From Mesostigma viride (Eukaryota; Streptophyta; Mesostigmatophyceae; Mesostigmatales; Mesostigmataceae), in assembly GCA_009746045.1 (NCBI GenBank), contig RPFO01000026.1:2916676-2980675 (forward strand): a DNA stretch of 64,000 bases. Reading direction: 5' to 3'. Shown here one piece after another: positions 52,205-63,502 of this stretch (its first letter is position 1; every line of letters starts with the position of its first letter). The position numbers and the translations under genes are program-made. The notes under the pieces are model-generated. The model had not been told where the DNA came from. It made no database searches and saw only the letters and a program-made list of their open reading frames with translations.

Positions 52205-53188
52205 CTAGTTTCCCTGCTGCGCCTGCTGCGCCTGCTGGGGACGAACCCAGCGCATACTCCGACGAGGCCTCCTAATGGGCCCGGCCTTACCCTCGTCGGC
52301 AGTGGCATCGTTTTTCTTGTCCGGCTGCCTGCCGGACTTGCAGAACCTGGCCTTGTGTCCTGGCTTGTGGCATTTGCCACACAAATTGGTCGACAGAGGA
52401 AAATTCTTGTTGGCATTGCAGCTGTCACGGTTGTGGCCAGTGCCCTGGCACCTCGGGCACTTCTCGCGTCTGTCGCCCTCCCCAAAAAAAGCACTGATGC
52501 TTGCTGTTCCCGCGGGCTTGGTGGCAGATCCCCTTCCCGCCAATTCCTGTGCCGCGCCACCGAGGGCGAAGGCCTCCCGGATGGCAGTAAAGCTGGCAGC
52601 CCTGCTTTCCAGCTTTTCCTTTGTCAGGACGGGAGCCAAGCCTTGGATACTGCTGTCAGTAATCACACCACTGGCGAGGGCCTTGCCCAGGAAAAGCACG
52701 ACGCTGAAATCATCTGGAAAAGTCAACGTAGTGTCTTCCAGCATCCTCTCGAATGCCAGTGTCGCCTGGACCGGGTCGCCCGACACCTCAAAAGTGAGGA
52801 TCCGCATCATATCTTTGATCGACTTGAGCAGGCCCTCGGGCACCAGGAGTTCCTTCAAACGGCTGTAAAAGTCCGCCCACTCCATCTTCTTCTCGTGGGC
52901 AATCCGGATCAAATCACGGACGGCCGGCATTCCCGACGAGCCGTGTCCACTGAATCGCAACGTAGCAACGTGGTCGTTGTCCAGGAAACTCACTGTCTTC
53001 GCGTACCAGTACCCCAGGCCGTCGTAGTAGTCCTTCTTCTCCGGGTCCTTGCTGCCGGGTGGCAGCGGCTTGGGCAGCAAACGCATTGCCAATTCGTGCT
53101 GCTTTAATTTGTTCATTTCCTTCTTGTCCTGTCCAGTCAGGACAATGGCGTCAGTCTCAGCGCTTGCTGCAGCACGGCTACGAGCCAT
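52205..53188 (-). CDS. Gag with two CCHC zinc knuckles (element 2)
   Basis: 327 codons from ATG 53188, just inside the right LTR. A helical capsid-like region (EWADFYSRLKELLVPEGLLK and LAFERMLEDTTLTF) is followed by two knuckles (CPRCQGTGHNRDSC and CGKCHKPGHKARFC). It would bind the element's RNA and form particles. It is separated from the integrase frame by a stop and about 65 bases. Confidence 0.8.
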   Translation of the reverse strand: MARSRAAASAETDAIVLTGQDKKEMNKLKQHELAMRLLPKPLPPGSKDPEKKDYYDGLGYWYAKTVSFLDNDHVATLRFSGHGSSGMPAVRDLIRIAHEKKMEWADFYSRLKELLVPEGLLKSIKDMMRILTFEVSGDPVQATLAFERMLEDTTLTFPDDFSVVLFLGKALASGVITDSSIQGLAPVLTKEKLESRAASFTAIREAFALGGAAQELAGRGSATKPAGTASISAFFGEGDRREKCPRCQGTGHNRDSCNANKNFPLSTNLCGKCHKPGHKARFCKSGRQPDKKNDATADEGKAGPIRRPRRSMRWVRPQQAQQAQQGN

Positions 53189-56100
53189 GGAAAAAAATGT
53201 GTGATTAAGAGTACGAGTTGAGAAAGACTTTGGAAGGGTTTGGTTGCAATGGCTGCGGCTCCTTGGCCGCTGTTTATTGCTTTAATTTATACATTTACAG
53301 CGTCAACCTTCTAGAGATGCCTAGAAGCCTTGTCCTACACTGTCGTTACAAGTATGGCAATGCAGTATGCGTTGTGCACATGGAACCTTCTAGACACCAG
53401 ACGCCAAACTTAAGTCTGCCATGGTTATATCTTAACCCGTGTTTTTTTTTTTAGAACGCGATATACTGCGTTGTAAGCTATTTATAGAACACGTCATAAC
53501 ATCTAGGGAAATTTTTTTTTCATAGTCATGTGTATACTTTCCTGAAAGCCCATAAATCAAAGGATTTTTTGAGCTACTCAGACCTACAAAATGCTAATTC
53601 ATTAGAGAGATACACTGGTTTGAATACAGGGGGGTCTGACCATGACCGCGATTTGTTGACCCTAGGTCACAAGTCATGTGCTTATTCGCAAATGGTTCAT
53701 GAAAAAAATCTGGCTTCTTGCACGAGCTATGGGCAACATATGCAGGCTCTGTGAAACAAAACTCAGGCCCATTGGGCCACTGGAGCTATTTTTTATTAGC
53801 ATTACAATTACAACGCAGTACAACGCAGTGGGAAAAATGAGAGCCCTTCACAACATGACACAACGACACGAGCCCCGTAAACGGGGATATCATGAGCTAG
53901 GAGGGTCAACACGTTGAAAATAGGAGTTGTATAAGTTATACAGCATCAAACATGCATCAAACATCATGACTGGATGACATTATATGACTGAATCAGGCAG
54001 CCATAGCCAAAGCATCATCCACTCTCACAACGTGTTGAGCACATGCCTCGTGGGAAGGGAGGCACTGGGTTTTCATTCCATAACGTGTGCAATCCTGAAA
54101 GAAAGAGGCATGTGTAATGCAAGGCTTGGATAGGTTGAGTGATCCATGAGCTTACATGCAGGCAAAGATGACGCTTGAATGCATGCTAGCAAATGGTGGC
54201 AAGATGCTAACAACACATGATTATACATCATGATTATGGGCACCTAGCTGATCTTCTTGCACAATCAACGCAGTATAAACCATCAATATCCAATCCTCAC
54301 GATATATGCACGGCTTGACGACGTATACAGCACCTAAATACTGCACAACTGCAACCTGCTATGGCTGACATGCAAGCAACGTCGAGTAGGATGGCGGTCT
54401 TAGAGAGGCTGGGCAGAGGTCGGTAGAAATAAGTGGAAAACTGGCAGAAACTAGGTAGAAACACGATATACTTACGCCTGCAAGCACTATTGAGCCGGTG
54501 GCAGAGGCCATTTCCAGGAAAATACAGCATACCGTAGCAATAGCCACGGTCACGCCTTCCGCTATTTGCAGGCACCATCATGCCCGGAGCTACCCAATAA
54601 AAGTCTGCACAAATCTCGGTTTAGCCGAGCGTCCGGGCGTTCGGAATGAATAAACATGTGTTAAGAAGTCGAAACACCATGGAAATACCAAGCATGGTGC
54701 CGCAGCAGACCCGAGTCTTGACGTAATAATATGTATGCCGGTTTCCAGGGTTTCCGCATGAAAGTTGGGTGAGAAACTGGAAAAATCTACGTTTCCTTTG
54801 CCCCAGTACCTCAACAAACTCGTAGAAACCTAATTATCAACCTTTGAACGCATCATCATGGTCGTGCCACCCAACAACCACTGAAATTCGCGCGAAAACT
54901 GGCGAGATCTACCTGCCGCCATCGCCGTCGTCTTCACCTTCGTCCCGCGAAAATGCCTTATTTCAGTGGTACATATTTTCGGGGAAATGGGTATATTTTA
55001 TTAGCCAATTATGGACCAAAGAGGTGAGAGGGGAAATGAGTATCAGCGAATCCTAATGAAGGTGGGCACACACACGTGTGGCGGTGACAGGTGAAAGGCT
55101 AATAGGGCGCGTTATTAGACCAGGGAAGCCATTGGACCTGAGTAATGTCGCCATGAGGCATACTGGTGAATACCTGATTACGGCCCAGTAGATCATGAAA
55201 AAGCTGGAGCGGGCTGGGCTTGTCGTTATTGGGCCCTGGGTCCCACACCCTGTGTTGTTCCTGAGCTAACAGCCAGTAGCGGCGCATAGCCGCATTCCAT
55301 AGGTATATAAAGCGCCGGACTACGCCGCCGCGGGTATACTCCTCGCGGACCTTAAAGACTGTCTCGTTGCGTATGGTCCAGATCGCATATAGCATAGTAG
55401 TGCGTAGCCATATCCATTCTGCTTGGGAAACTGAAAGCTCGGTCCCTGGTGTGCCAGCAATACCGAAAATGATGGTACGCACGCTAATTGGGAGAGTGGG
55501 TGGCGATGCCGTCCATGCGGCCCAGATGTTAATGAGCCACGTCCAAACCCCAGGCAGATTACAGTAAAGAAACCTGTGCTCAATGGTTTCACTAGGGTGC
55601 GTGCACAGGCATGATGCATCATGACCAAAACGCTCGTGGAGCGTAGCGCAGACCCCTATCGCCCGATGCATCAAAAGATGTTGTACATCAGTGGCCCTGC
55701 GGTCCACGAGAGGGTGGTCTACCGCCAGGGTAATCATCTTAACCCAAGTGTAGCCCGGCCAATGTATTCCCCAGCGGGCTCGGCCCGGATGGGGCTGATG
55801 GTACGTATGCAACAAGATATCATAACCCCAATCTGCGGTGTACTCAAAGATACATTTGCTGGTTCTGATGTCCCCCTTGGTTAAGACCCATCCAAATTCA
55901 ACCGGGTCCAGATGTAGTAGATCGAGCCGTGTGTTGCCCACGTGTAGCCATGTAATGCTCTCAACCGGGGATAATGGGTCCGGCTGGATCATGCAAGATC
56001 TTGGCACAGACCATGGGACTACGCGTATGCGGTGACACTGGGAAGCTGGCGTGTACGCATATAAGGTGGATAGTTGATACAGACACCCATTGTGGCCAGA

Positions 56101-57837
56101 AATAGCTTCCAGCAGTTGTAGTTGGAGCCCCTCATGTGGCAGAACCGTCACGACTAAACCCTTGCACGCAGGCGTGACTCCGTCGGCGTAGAAGCTAACC
56201 CAGTCGCCGGTTATAATTGGCTTGCGTGGGGCAGTCATCAATGCATGCCACGCAGCTGGTATCGCACTTATAAGAGTTTGCCACGCTTGCAGGGAGGGCA
56301 TGTGGGAGACCCAAGTGCTGACCTCGTCGTAGCTGAGCCGTCGATACGTAGCGCCGTGCCCCAGGTAGAGGTCCAGCACCCTGACAATCGGCGGTGACGC
56401 GCGCAGAAAGCCATCATACGGGTTGTGTCCGTGGAGAGTGCCGAGGGGCTTGTTAGTAGCGTCTGTGATTAAGTCATTAAAAAAGAGTGGCTGCCGTGCC
56501 ACCTCCTCTCGAGTAGTAGGAAAGACTAGGCGACCCGGCTTGAGCTTATTGTAACCTGTCCATATGCGCTGCCAGTACCATGGGAGTCCTTTGTACGAAA
56601 TAAGGGTGCTGCCCAGTATGCCCGCCCCCAGTTGCCACGAGGTGCCACTAGCATGGGTGGAAAGAGAGGCTAGCGTTTCACGTGCAAGCATGCAGCCAGG
56701 GTGTGTGTTAACTCCCATAAAAACGGATATCACTTGTTTAGCATACAGCGACCACAGACGCCATTGTATGTTGTGGAGCCCGAGGCCCCCGTGCACCCAT
56801 GACATGAAGGACATCTCTCTGTTGATCCATCCGTGGACCGTGTGGGAGATTAAGCCTTTCTGTTTCCAGACAAAATTGCTGCCAAGGCGTTGGATGAGCT
56901 GTGTGGTGGCATCATTGGGTGGGTGTGCTTGGCAATAATACAAGACCTTAGAGAACAACAGTTGGTTGACGATCAGGGTTCGCCCTCGTAGGCTCATGCG
57001 GTGGACGGCCCCCCAGCGCCCTGCGGTAAGGAGAACGCCTGCAAGCTTGCCCACGTGGTTGGTTTCATCATACATGAAAGAACGTTGTTCAGCCAAGCGT
57101 CCCTCGGGTGTGCAGCCGATGGGACAATTGTGCAAAAGGTGGTGATCCCCCGGCTTGACCCAGGTCACAGCCAGGTTGGGGAGGGCGTAGCGTAGGGTGT
57201 TGGTTTTGCCGATATGCAGTCCCGTGGACTTGAGCACATTGCATCGTTGTTGTGTGGCAACAGAATAGGTAGTGATATTATCCATGACAGCATGCACTTC
57301 AGGCAGAGAGATACAAACATTTGTTGTGTCATCCACATAAGCCGTTTGGAATATACCTTTACCGTTACCTGTCGGGAAGCCCCGAATGCGAGGATCGTTC
57401 TGGTGTAGCCAGTAGAGTCCTGCGTGGGCCAGGAGAAATAGAATAGGGGACATGCAATCTCCTTGTGGTAGCGATCGTGAGCTAGCGCCGGTCGCTGACT
57501 TGTGTCCGTCTATTAGTAAATACCAAGCCAGGGATTTGATCATACCCATAATGACGGTAGCCATGCCATGTTTGTCCCGCCGAGCTATGGATGCCGAGAA
57601 TGCTCATAACTTTTGATTCCGGGCATGAAATTTGGTCGGGTAAATTGCTACAGACTCGCTTTTTGATGACGAACACGCTGATCTAATTTTTGGCAGCCAT
57701 CGCCCAGGATTTCGAAAGTTATCGCCGGCGGCCTGCCCAGCAGATATCGCTATTTTTCTGCACGTTATGGCGGCACCACGCACGTGAGCCGTGCGCCTGC
57801 GCCCCCTGCCATCGTCTAGGTGCTATTAAACGTAGCC

Positions 57838-59013
57838 ATGGAGGCCCCCGCATCGTCTTCAGTTCTTGCTGCCGAGTCTCTCGAGGACAAACTTGCTGCA
57901 AACAAAATCGCCACCGACATTGCCGCGGCCAAGAAAGCCGCTAACAAGCGCACCAAGACTTCGGCAGCGACTTCGGAAGCAACTCCGATAGCGGTTGAAA
58001 CCTCCTTGCCGGACTCCATTTCTTCCTCATTCTACATGCCAGTCGCACGTTTGAGCCTGGACGACATCGCTGCCTTCCTTGGCTTCAGCGACGCCGAGGT
58101 GCGACGCGTGCTGCAGCTCCGCTACGAACACAACGCCCCGATTCGCCACCCTCGCACCGGCCAGGTTATGGACGCTCCTTCGGATACCATTGATGATTTG
58201 GAGCCCAAGGATTGCCGTCTTGCATGTCTTATTTCGTGCTGCTCTGAACTTGTCGAGCTGCCGGCGACACCCATCGCCAGGCCAGCCCCCGCGACCGACA
58301 CTACCGTGCCGCTGCAGGACCTCGCACAGTCTTTTACGACCGTGCAGGGCGACATTAAGGTCCTGAAGGAGACGATGCTGGAGCTGAAGAAAGCCATGGC
58401 AGCCCCTGCCAAAACTACCACGTTTGCCGATGTCACCGGCAAGCAATTGACCACCATTGTTCAACAGGCGGCCAAGTCTGCAGCTACCGCTGCGGTCACC
58501 CAGAATGAAGTGCAGCAACGCCAACGCAATATGGTAATCAAAGGCTTCCAGAAAGGCGCGGCAGCACAGGAGACAGCACACTCACTTGCCGAGGTGCTGC
58601 GCGGCCCAGCGTTTCTGGGAAGGTTGCAGCTCCAGAACCGTGTTGCCATTGAACGTGCCATTCGGCTGCCAGGCCCTCTGGGCCTGGTCGTCGTCACCAT
58701 GGCCTCCATGCACGACAAACGCCTCGTGCTGGGAGCACGTCGTCTGCTCCAACGCGGTGACTTCAGCCTCGACGAGGACTACACGCCGGCTCAACTGAAG
58801 GCGAGGAGCGCGGTGTGGAACAGCCCCATCGTCCAGGAGACCAAGCAGCACGAGACCCCGGGTAAGCGCATTAAGCTGCGTCTGCTTCCGGATGGTTCCT
58901 TCGCAGCATTCTTTGGTGGGACGCAGCTTAAAGGTGTTCAGATTAACACCCCCGGAGCGGAGTCTCGTCAGGCGTCTAGCCAGAAGGGTGCTGCCTCTGT
59001 TGGTAGACAGTAG
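57838..59013 (+). CDS. LINE ORF1 protein
   Basis: 391 codons from ATG 57838 (MEAPASSSVLAAESLEDKLA). There is an N-terminal Ala/Lys-rich part. A helical region follows (FTTVQGDIKVLKETMLELKK) that could form a coiled coil. An RRM-like and C-terminal RNA-binding part comes next (RNMVIKGFQKGAAAQETAHS, then LDEDYTPAQLKARSAVWNSP). This is the arrangement of L1-type ORF1 proteins, which package element RNA. The frame is intact. Confidence 0.7.
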   Translation: MEAPASSSVLAAESLEDKLAANKIATDIAAAKKAANKRTKTSAATSEATPIAVETSLPDSISSSFYMPVARLSLDDIAAFLGFSDAEVRRVLQLRYEHNAPIRHPRTGQVMDAPSDTIDDLEPKDCRLACLISCCSELVELPATPIARPAPATDTTVPLQDLAQSFTTVQGDIKVLKETMLELKKAMAAPAKTTTFADVTGKQLTTIVQQAAKSAATAAVTQNEVQQRQRNMVIKGFQKGAAAQETAHSLAEVLRGPAFLGRLQLQNRVAIERAIRLPGPLGLVVVTMASMHDKRLVLGARRLLQRGDFSLDEDYTPAQLKARSAVWNSPIVQETKQHETPGKRIKLRLLPDGSFAAFFGGTQLKGVQINTPGAESRQASSQKGAASVGRQ

Positions 59014-59087
59014 GTAGACAACCTTCCTCGTCGGCTCGCGGCTAACAGGCTTCGGGGACAGCCTCTAAATAGTCCCGTTCCACTACC

Positions 59088-59738
59088 ATGCATCGACCTA
59101 ACAGTCGACTGAGACACATGGTGGTGCCGGTATCTCGGGCCAGAACGACAGCTCTCAGCAGCAAGATTAGCAACACCCAACGCATGCTAGATTTCCTACG
59201 CCTCTGCGTTGCGCAAGCATCCCCGAATACCCAGAGCAGGCGGCAGGCTCGCATCCTACGCCTGCAGGACAAAATAAATGCGATGAAAAGCACTATTTCC
59301 ACCGCTTCCCTTCCCCCCTCCGTTCCACCCCCACCTCCATTCCCCGCCGCACCCACCCCCATCATGCCTCGTGTTTCGGACGCGATTAGGCAGCGTAGGA
59401 TAGCATTTGTAGGACACCTTGCCCGCACTAGCCAGGTCGACACCACCCTTGGTCTGGCCGGCCCCCAGCGGCTTGGCCAGCCAGGGCGGCATATTCTGAC
59501 CTGGCCTGGCCCCGCGGACATTCTTAAAAGGGTAGGGAAACCTGTCACCAACTACGTTCAGATGTTGCTGGACGACCTAGTGGTCCCAGCCCAGTTTGAG
59601 CACCGCATACACTCTCTCTCCCGTCTTTGGACTGTCATGCAGGACAAGACGCGGTGGAAGAAGATTGTCAAGGCGCACACGCCCGACCCTGTGGGCAAGC
59701 CACCTCCCCCCAAGCGGAGGAGGCGTTTTGATGAGTAG
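59088..59738 (+). pseudogene. LINE ORF2, C-terminal remnant
   Basis: About 217 codons. It contains RQRRIAFVGHLARTSQVDTT, matching the ORF2 end of the LINE at 37467, and ends with a Lys/Arg-rich tail (PPPPKRRRRF). The upstream endonuclease and RT regions are missing. Confidence 0.65.
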
Positions 59739-60428
59739 TGTAGTTAGGATTTTCTAGATAGCCTAGCGTTAGTATAGTTCGATCACGCGGCTTCCTCCAC
59801 CCCATCCATCATGGAATATGTGCTACATGACCTCCCCACGGAGGCATGTTATAATTTAATTTAATTTAATTTTTTTAATAATGACGGTCATGAGTTGTGG
59901 GCCAAATCCTAGTGCGGTTAGAATGTGTTCTAGGTATTCCCAGCACATACGGTCAAAGGCTTTTTCAAAATCCCAGAACAATTTCAGTGGTACATATTTG
60001 TTTGCAGCTGTCACAAAAAAAATCCAAAAAATACCAGGATTTTTTCTTGAGTTCTACGGGATGTAAGGAGGCCGTCCACCGAGTTTCAGACCGAAAATCT
60101 CGTATCTACTGTGCCTGCCACGTGTCAGATTACAACGCGATACATCGCGTTCTAACCCTACAACGCGATACATCGCGTTGTAAAAAAACACGGGTTAACA
60201 ACCCGTGGCAAGACTGCAACCATTGTGGCAACCATTTTGGCCAACGACATGAGTCGCGCCGGATTCATTGTCCGCATCCAGGTAATCAACATCACGTGCG
60301 GCAAACTGATATATTGCATAACAGAAAACCTGGACAGAATAATGCATACGTTTATTTCAATGTGTCGTTCCGACAGTATTTTTCCGAGCCCTGCCCAGCA
60401 TCATTTGTAATGCTTTACAACTCCTGAA

Positions 60429-62260
60429 CCATAAACTAGCAAACGATGTAAATGCCTAGTAAAGTGTCTATCATTAACTCTTCACGATGTTTCATGATTG
60501 TGCATGCAATTAGTGGTATGGGCCAGCAAGCCAGCATTGCATGTGTAAAGTTAGTCATTCATCAGCTAGTCAACAATCAACAACCAGTTAGTCAATCAAT
60601 CACCTATTACCCTCACTTAATTCTTTCACATCCATGATGAATTCCTAGCTTATTTAGTTACTCTACGTGGCCATGCAGTGGCCACATTAGGATCTCCTTT
60701 TGCAAGAAAGGCACGTGTGCAAGCTACCAAGAAATGCATGAACAAGTTACCAAGAAATGCGTGAAAAACTAGACATGATGAAAGTTTGAGGAGACCCTAA
60801 CGTAGAACAAACAAGGGCAGTTGGTTTAGATTGGTTTAGATTACCATCTGGGCAGATGCTAATTCATTTCAGACGGTGTTTGCACACAGGAACACTTCAT
60901 GCATCATGGAATACGCCCACAACCATGCCAACTCAGTCAGTGTACGAAAGGGGTGGCAAGACTCTCAAGGCAACGTATGCCCTCACGTTCCCTAGGGCAT
61001 GGCACGACGTGCTGTAAAAGGCTGCAGAGCAATAATGTTGTATGCATCACATGACTAACTATCTAGCGGTTCCCATATTTATTCCAGCTGTTAAAGTGAA
61101 AGCTGTGTGCCACAAAAGAAAATACTGAACGCAACAAAACCTTGTAAAATGACCTCAGTACGCTATCCAACATGCCCAAAGACAAAGGGATAACGGAATG
61201 CAATCAATAAATCATGTATGCAAGGTATAGCTTGTTGTAAACCATATTGCCAGCCATGGCTAGCTTGGCTGCCTTGCCATATGATGTTAGGCTGCAAGTC
61301 TCCTCCTCAAGGGTGAGTACTGAAATGAACCCATGGTAACCGATACCTACATACATTTACTCTAACAAAACATGTCAAACATGTGATCACTATCGCGCTT
61401 CCTTTCCTGCGTGTGAAAATGTAAAGCGTTCGGCAGATTTTCAGCTCCTAGCGAGGCGCACTAGCTCATGCCGCTGCTAAGGTTTGGTCTCTCGTCATGC
61501 ACAAGAAATACGCGCAATATTCTCCCAAAAAGCCCGTTTCAAAACCAAGCTCTATTACTGTCCTTATGAACCATAATCTGGCGTACCTGCCAACGAAAGC
61601 AATCTAAAATTGCCAGGTACGTACATATTGAACTATACTCGAGCATGCGCAGGGGGCAAACGACCAGGCGAAACTGCAAAGTTTGGCGCAAAAAGCTCAC
61701 AACGATGAGCCCGTACAGCACAAAAAACAGAGCAGATACCGTCGCCCGACAAACTGTACCTAACCCTTGTAAATCTTTCGCCCAGGGGACGCAAGAAAAG
61801 CCAGCCTCCCATGCAGGCGGATGAGCGTTACTTCGATCGCGATGCATCATGTAATTACTTACTGAGACAAACCGGAAAAGTGCCAACCCCCGGTTGTCAA
61901 AGCTTTCAATCCAGTTCTAGCAACGTTAACGGTTTGACTACGATAAGTTTAGTCCGCAAAACTTGTCAGCCACTGCCGCCAACATGAATTCCTTTTCTTA
62001 ATTATTCCAGAGGACAGAAAATTCGCTCTGACTAATGACATGAAAACGCCCATGCCGATTACATGAAAACAAAGCAGTGACCTCATGAAACAGAAAATTT
62101 TCCGCCATATTATTGGCCTAGTCCTCCGACATGCCGAGCAGCCTGAATTCACGTCGCCATGCCCACCATGCTAGGGAAAAAAAAAAATGCGCGCATCGCT
62201 TTCCCCGGACGTTACACAGACGTTCACGTCTTGTCCAAAATTTCGCACATGTTCCGTAAA
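60429..62260. other. MULE interior, right side, no gene recognised
   Basis: AT-rich with short frames only. This is the 3' part of the MULE beyond the LTR insertion. Confidence 0.4.
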
Positions 62261-62443
62261 GGGCGTGACGGAAACAGGAATCTGACCAAACGACTCAGAT
62301 TTCGATCGGAAAAACCGCTGTCTGACCATGGTCTGACGCATCGAACTAAGAATCCCGACTGATCTGTAATAAAAAACACCTGTCTGCAATTAGTGAAACC
62401 CTGTAATTACCGGGCCCCAACTTTACTAATCTGCAATTTTCTC
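62261..62443 (-). repeat. MULE right terminal inverted repeat
   Basis: Reverse-complement copy of 42442-42623 with one length difference and few mismatches. Confidence 0.85.
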
Positions 62444-62497
62444 TAAATAATATTTATCCGGCCTGTGCAGACCAACTTTGAAGCAAAGACAATTTTA

Positions 62498-62971
62498 GGC
62501 CCGGTCTATACGACTTTTATTAAAAAGCTTAAGGGCACAAATTTACACGTGGACGGCTCGATCTTGCCAATTTTTCATCTTGCGGTGCTCCTCGAGGCAA
62601 GCCATCAAGGCGGGGATCGATGCGGCCGTAGCAAGATCGGATCGCGTAACGCTAACGTAACTCCCATAACCGCCCGAAAATTAGGTGGTGGAACCGCTGT
62701 GTACGAACTGGGTACGGCGGTACCTAGTTCAAGTTAAAATGGGTCCGATTTTTAATAAATCAGCGCATTTTTAAGGGGGGTCATTAAAAATCACGTTAAA
62801 AATATAATGGGCTACTCGGCAACATAACATAAAGTTGGCGGGAGAATCTCGACTGTAAGATTTTGCCGTCCACCTTATAACGTCTTCGTACTGTTCCCCA
62901 CACGCGCCGTATGCCTCCGTCCACGGTGACTTGAGCCCAACCTTTTTAATAAAATTCGTATAGACCGGGCC
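62498..62971. mobile_element. Small inverted-repeat element (MITE-like)
   Basis: Ends match as inverted repeats for about 35 bases (GGCCCGGTCTATACGA start, one or two mismatches), with TA on each side (62496-62497, 62972-62973). About 474 bases, no coding capacity. Confidence 0.6.
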
Positions 62972-62974
62972 TAA

Positions 62975-63340
62975 TTAGTCGGTTGACGGGCCACTGAACC
63001 CTTTGCCAGGAACGTTTGTGTGCGTGCAGTTGGGATTTTCCTGCTGCTGTGTGCCTTGCTCGTATTTGGATGCTTTTTGAAGGGCCGTGGCACATGGTGT
63101 ACTCTGCGATAGTGGCCTCATGTAATGCATTGCACCATGCATGAACTCTTTATAGAGGGGACCCAGGCCTGTGACCACGGGTACACATGCGCGTTTTGTG
63201 ACCACTACAGTGGGGGTTGGGCAGGCGGCAATGCATGACTTGATAAAGATCGTCCTCCCCTGAGTGACCAGCTGGCGCGCCGGCGTCCTCTTATAGGACA
63301 GCAGCCGATGCACTTGTCTCGTCACTCTTTGCATTAACAA
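62975..63340 (-). pseudogene. Possible LINE RT-thumb fragment
   Basis: About 120 codons. LLSYKRTPARQLVTQGRTIF followed by IKSCIAACPTPTV resembles the segment after the LINE polymerase core (GR...IKS). Short and weak; it could instead be part of the neighbouring gene's upstream region. Confidence 0.25.
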
Positions 63341-63502
63341 AGCTTTTTTCTTTGGGGAAGTGGCTGGAAGAAGAACGGGGTCTTCAGCAGCCTGGGTAGA
63401 GCAGCGTGCGTGCTGGTGATCCCTGCATTCACTCCGACCTAGTGGTGGGCGCTATCCAGCGCATACTCCCCATCACAGGTCTTTGATTATTTCTGTACAA
63501 CG

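Larger units (their letters stand above)
57559..59877 (+). mobile_element. Internally deleted LINE, 11-bp TSD
   Basis: The exact 11-bp duplication ATAATGACGGT flanks it (57548-57558 and 59878-59888). It has a 5' leader, ORF1, only the C-terminal end of ORF2, and a 3' tail of (AATTT)n type. The endonuclease and RT are absent. Because the 5' leader is present, the loss is internal rather than the usual 5' truncation. Confidence 0.8.
54979..59980 (-). mobile_element. LINE with zinc-type C-terminus, 5'-truncated, 19-bp TSD
   Basis: Flanked by the exact 19-bp repeat ATTTCAGTGGTACATATTT (54960-54978 and 59981-59999). The 5' end is truncated within the reverse transcriptase, just before the DFEKAFDR motif. 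It is interrupted by another LINE at 57559-59877. Confidence 0.75.
55099..59980 (-). pseudogene. LINE ORF2: RT and zf-RVT, interrupted
   Basis: The 5' piece (59889-59980) reads FWDFEKAFDRMCWEYLEHIL, the first RT Asp motif. After the inserted LINE (57559-59877) the frame resumes: SLPQGDCMSPILFLLAHAGL, then catalytic TAYVDDTTNVCI, then LRGRTLIVNQLLFSKVLYY. The C-terminal zinc site is HERFGHDASCLCTHPSETIE with a following HRFLYC. It ends at 55099. The joined RT core is intact in frame apart from the insertion, but the 5' end is missing, so it cannot be active. Confidence 0.8.
53436..60194. mobile_element. TTAA-type DNA transposon (piggyBac/Kolobok-like)
   Basis: TTAA at 53432-53435 and 60195-60198 flanks inverted ends that begin CCCGTGTTTTTT, followed by a TACAACGCGAT-type palindrome. 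TTAA duplications with CCC ends are typical of piggyBac-like elements; Kolobok also uses TTAA. Without its nested LINEs it is about 1.76 kb and has no recognised transposase, so it is probably non-autonomous. The other LTR shows the same site unoccupied. Confidence 0.8.
47970..60420 (-). mobile_element. Copia-like LTR retrotransposon with nested insertions
   Basis: The left LTR (47970-48410, 441 bases) matches the right LTR, which is split into 53217-53435 and 60199-60420 by a TTAA transposon. The two LTRs agree piece by piece (219 and 222 bases). CTCCTGAA flanks the element at 47962-47969 and 60421-60428. Only TGAA may be the real duplication, because the inner edge of the left LTR also continues with CTCC. 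Coding is on the minus strand: gag, then integrase, protease, RT, RNase H. Confidence 0.85.
42442..62443. mobile_element. Mutator-like element (MULE), 20 kb including nested insertions
   Basis: Inverted repeats of about 182 bases at both ends begin GAGAAAATTGCAG, close to the Mutator terminus GAGATAATTGCC. The flanking 9-bp duplication TAAATAATA lies at 42433-42441 and 62444-62452, the size expected for Mutator. It encodes a MULE transposase at 42769-46425. About 12.5 kb of its length is a later LTR retrotransposon with further insertions. Confidence 0.85.

Noticed and set aside
57548-59888. Reading the two LINE blocks at 55-60 kb as one element with ORF1 and ORF2 on opposite strands
   Set aside because: The 11-bp duplication and the reverse-transcriptase frame continuing at 59889 show one LINE inserted into another.
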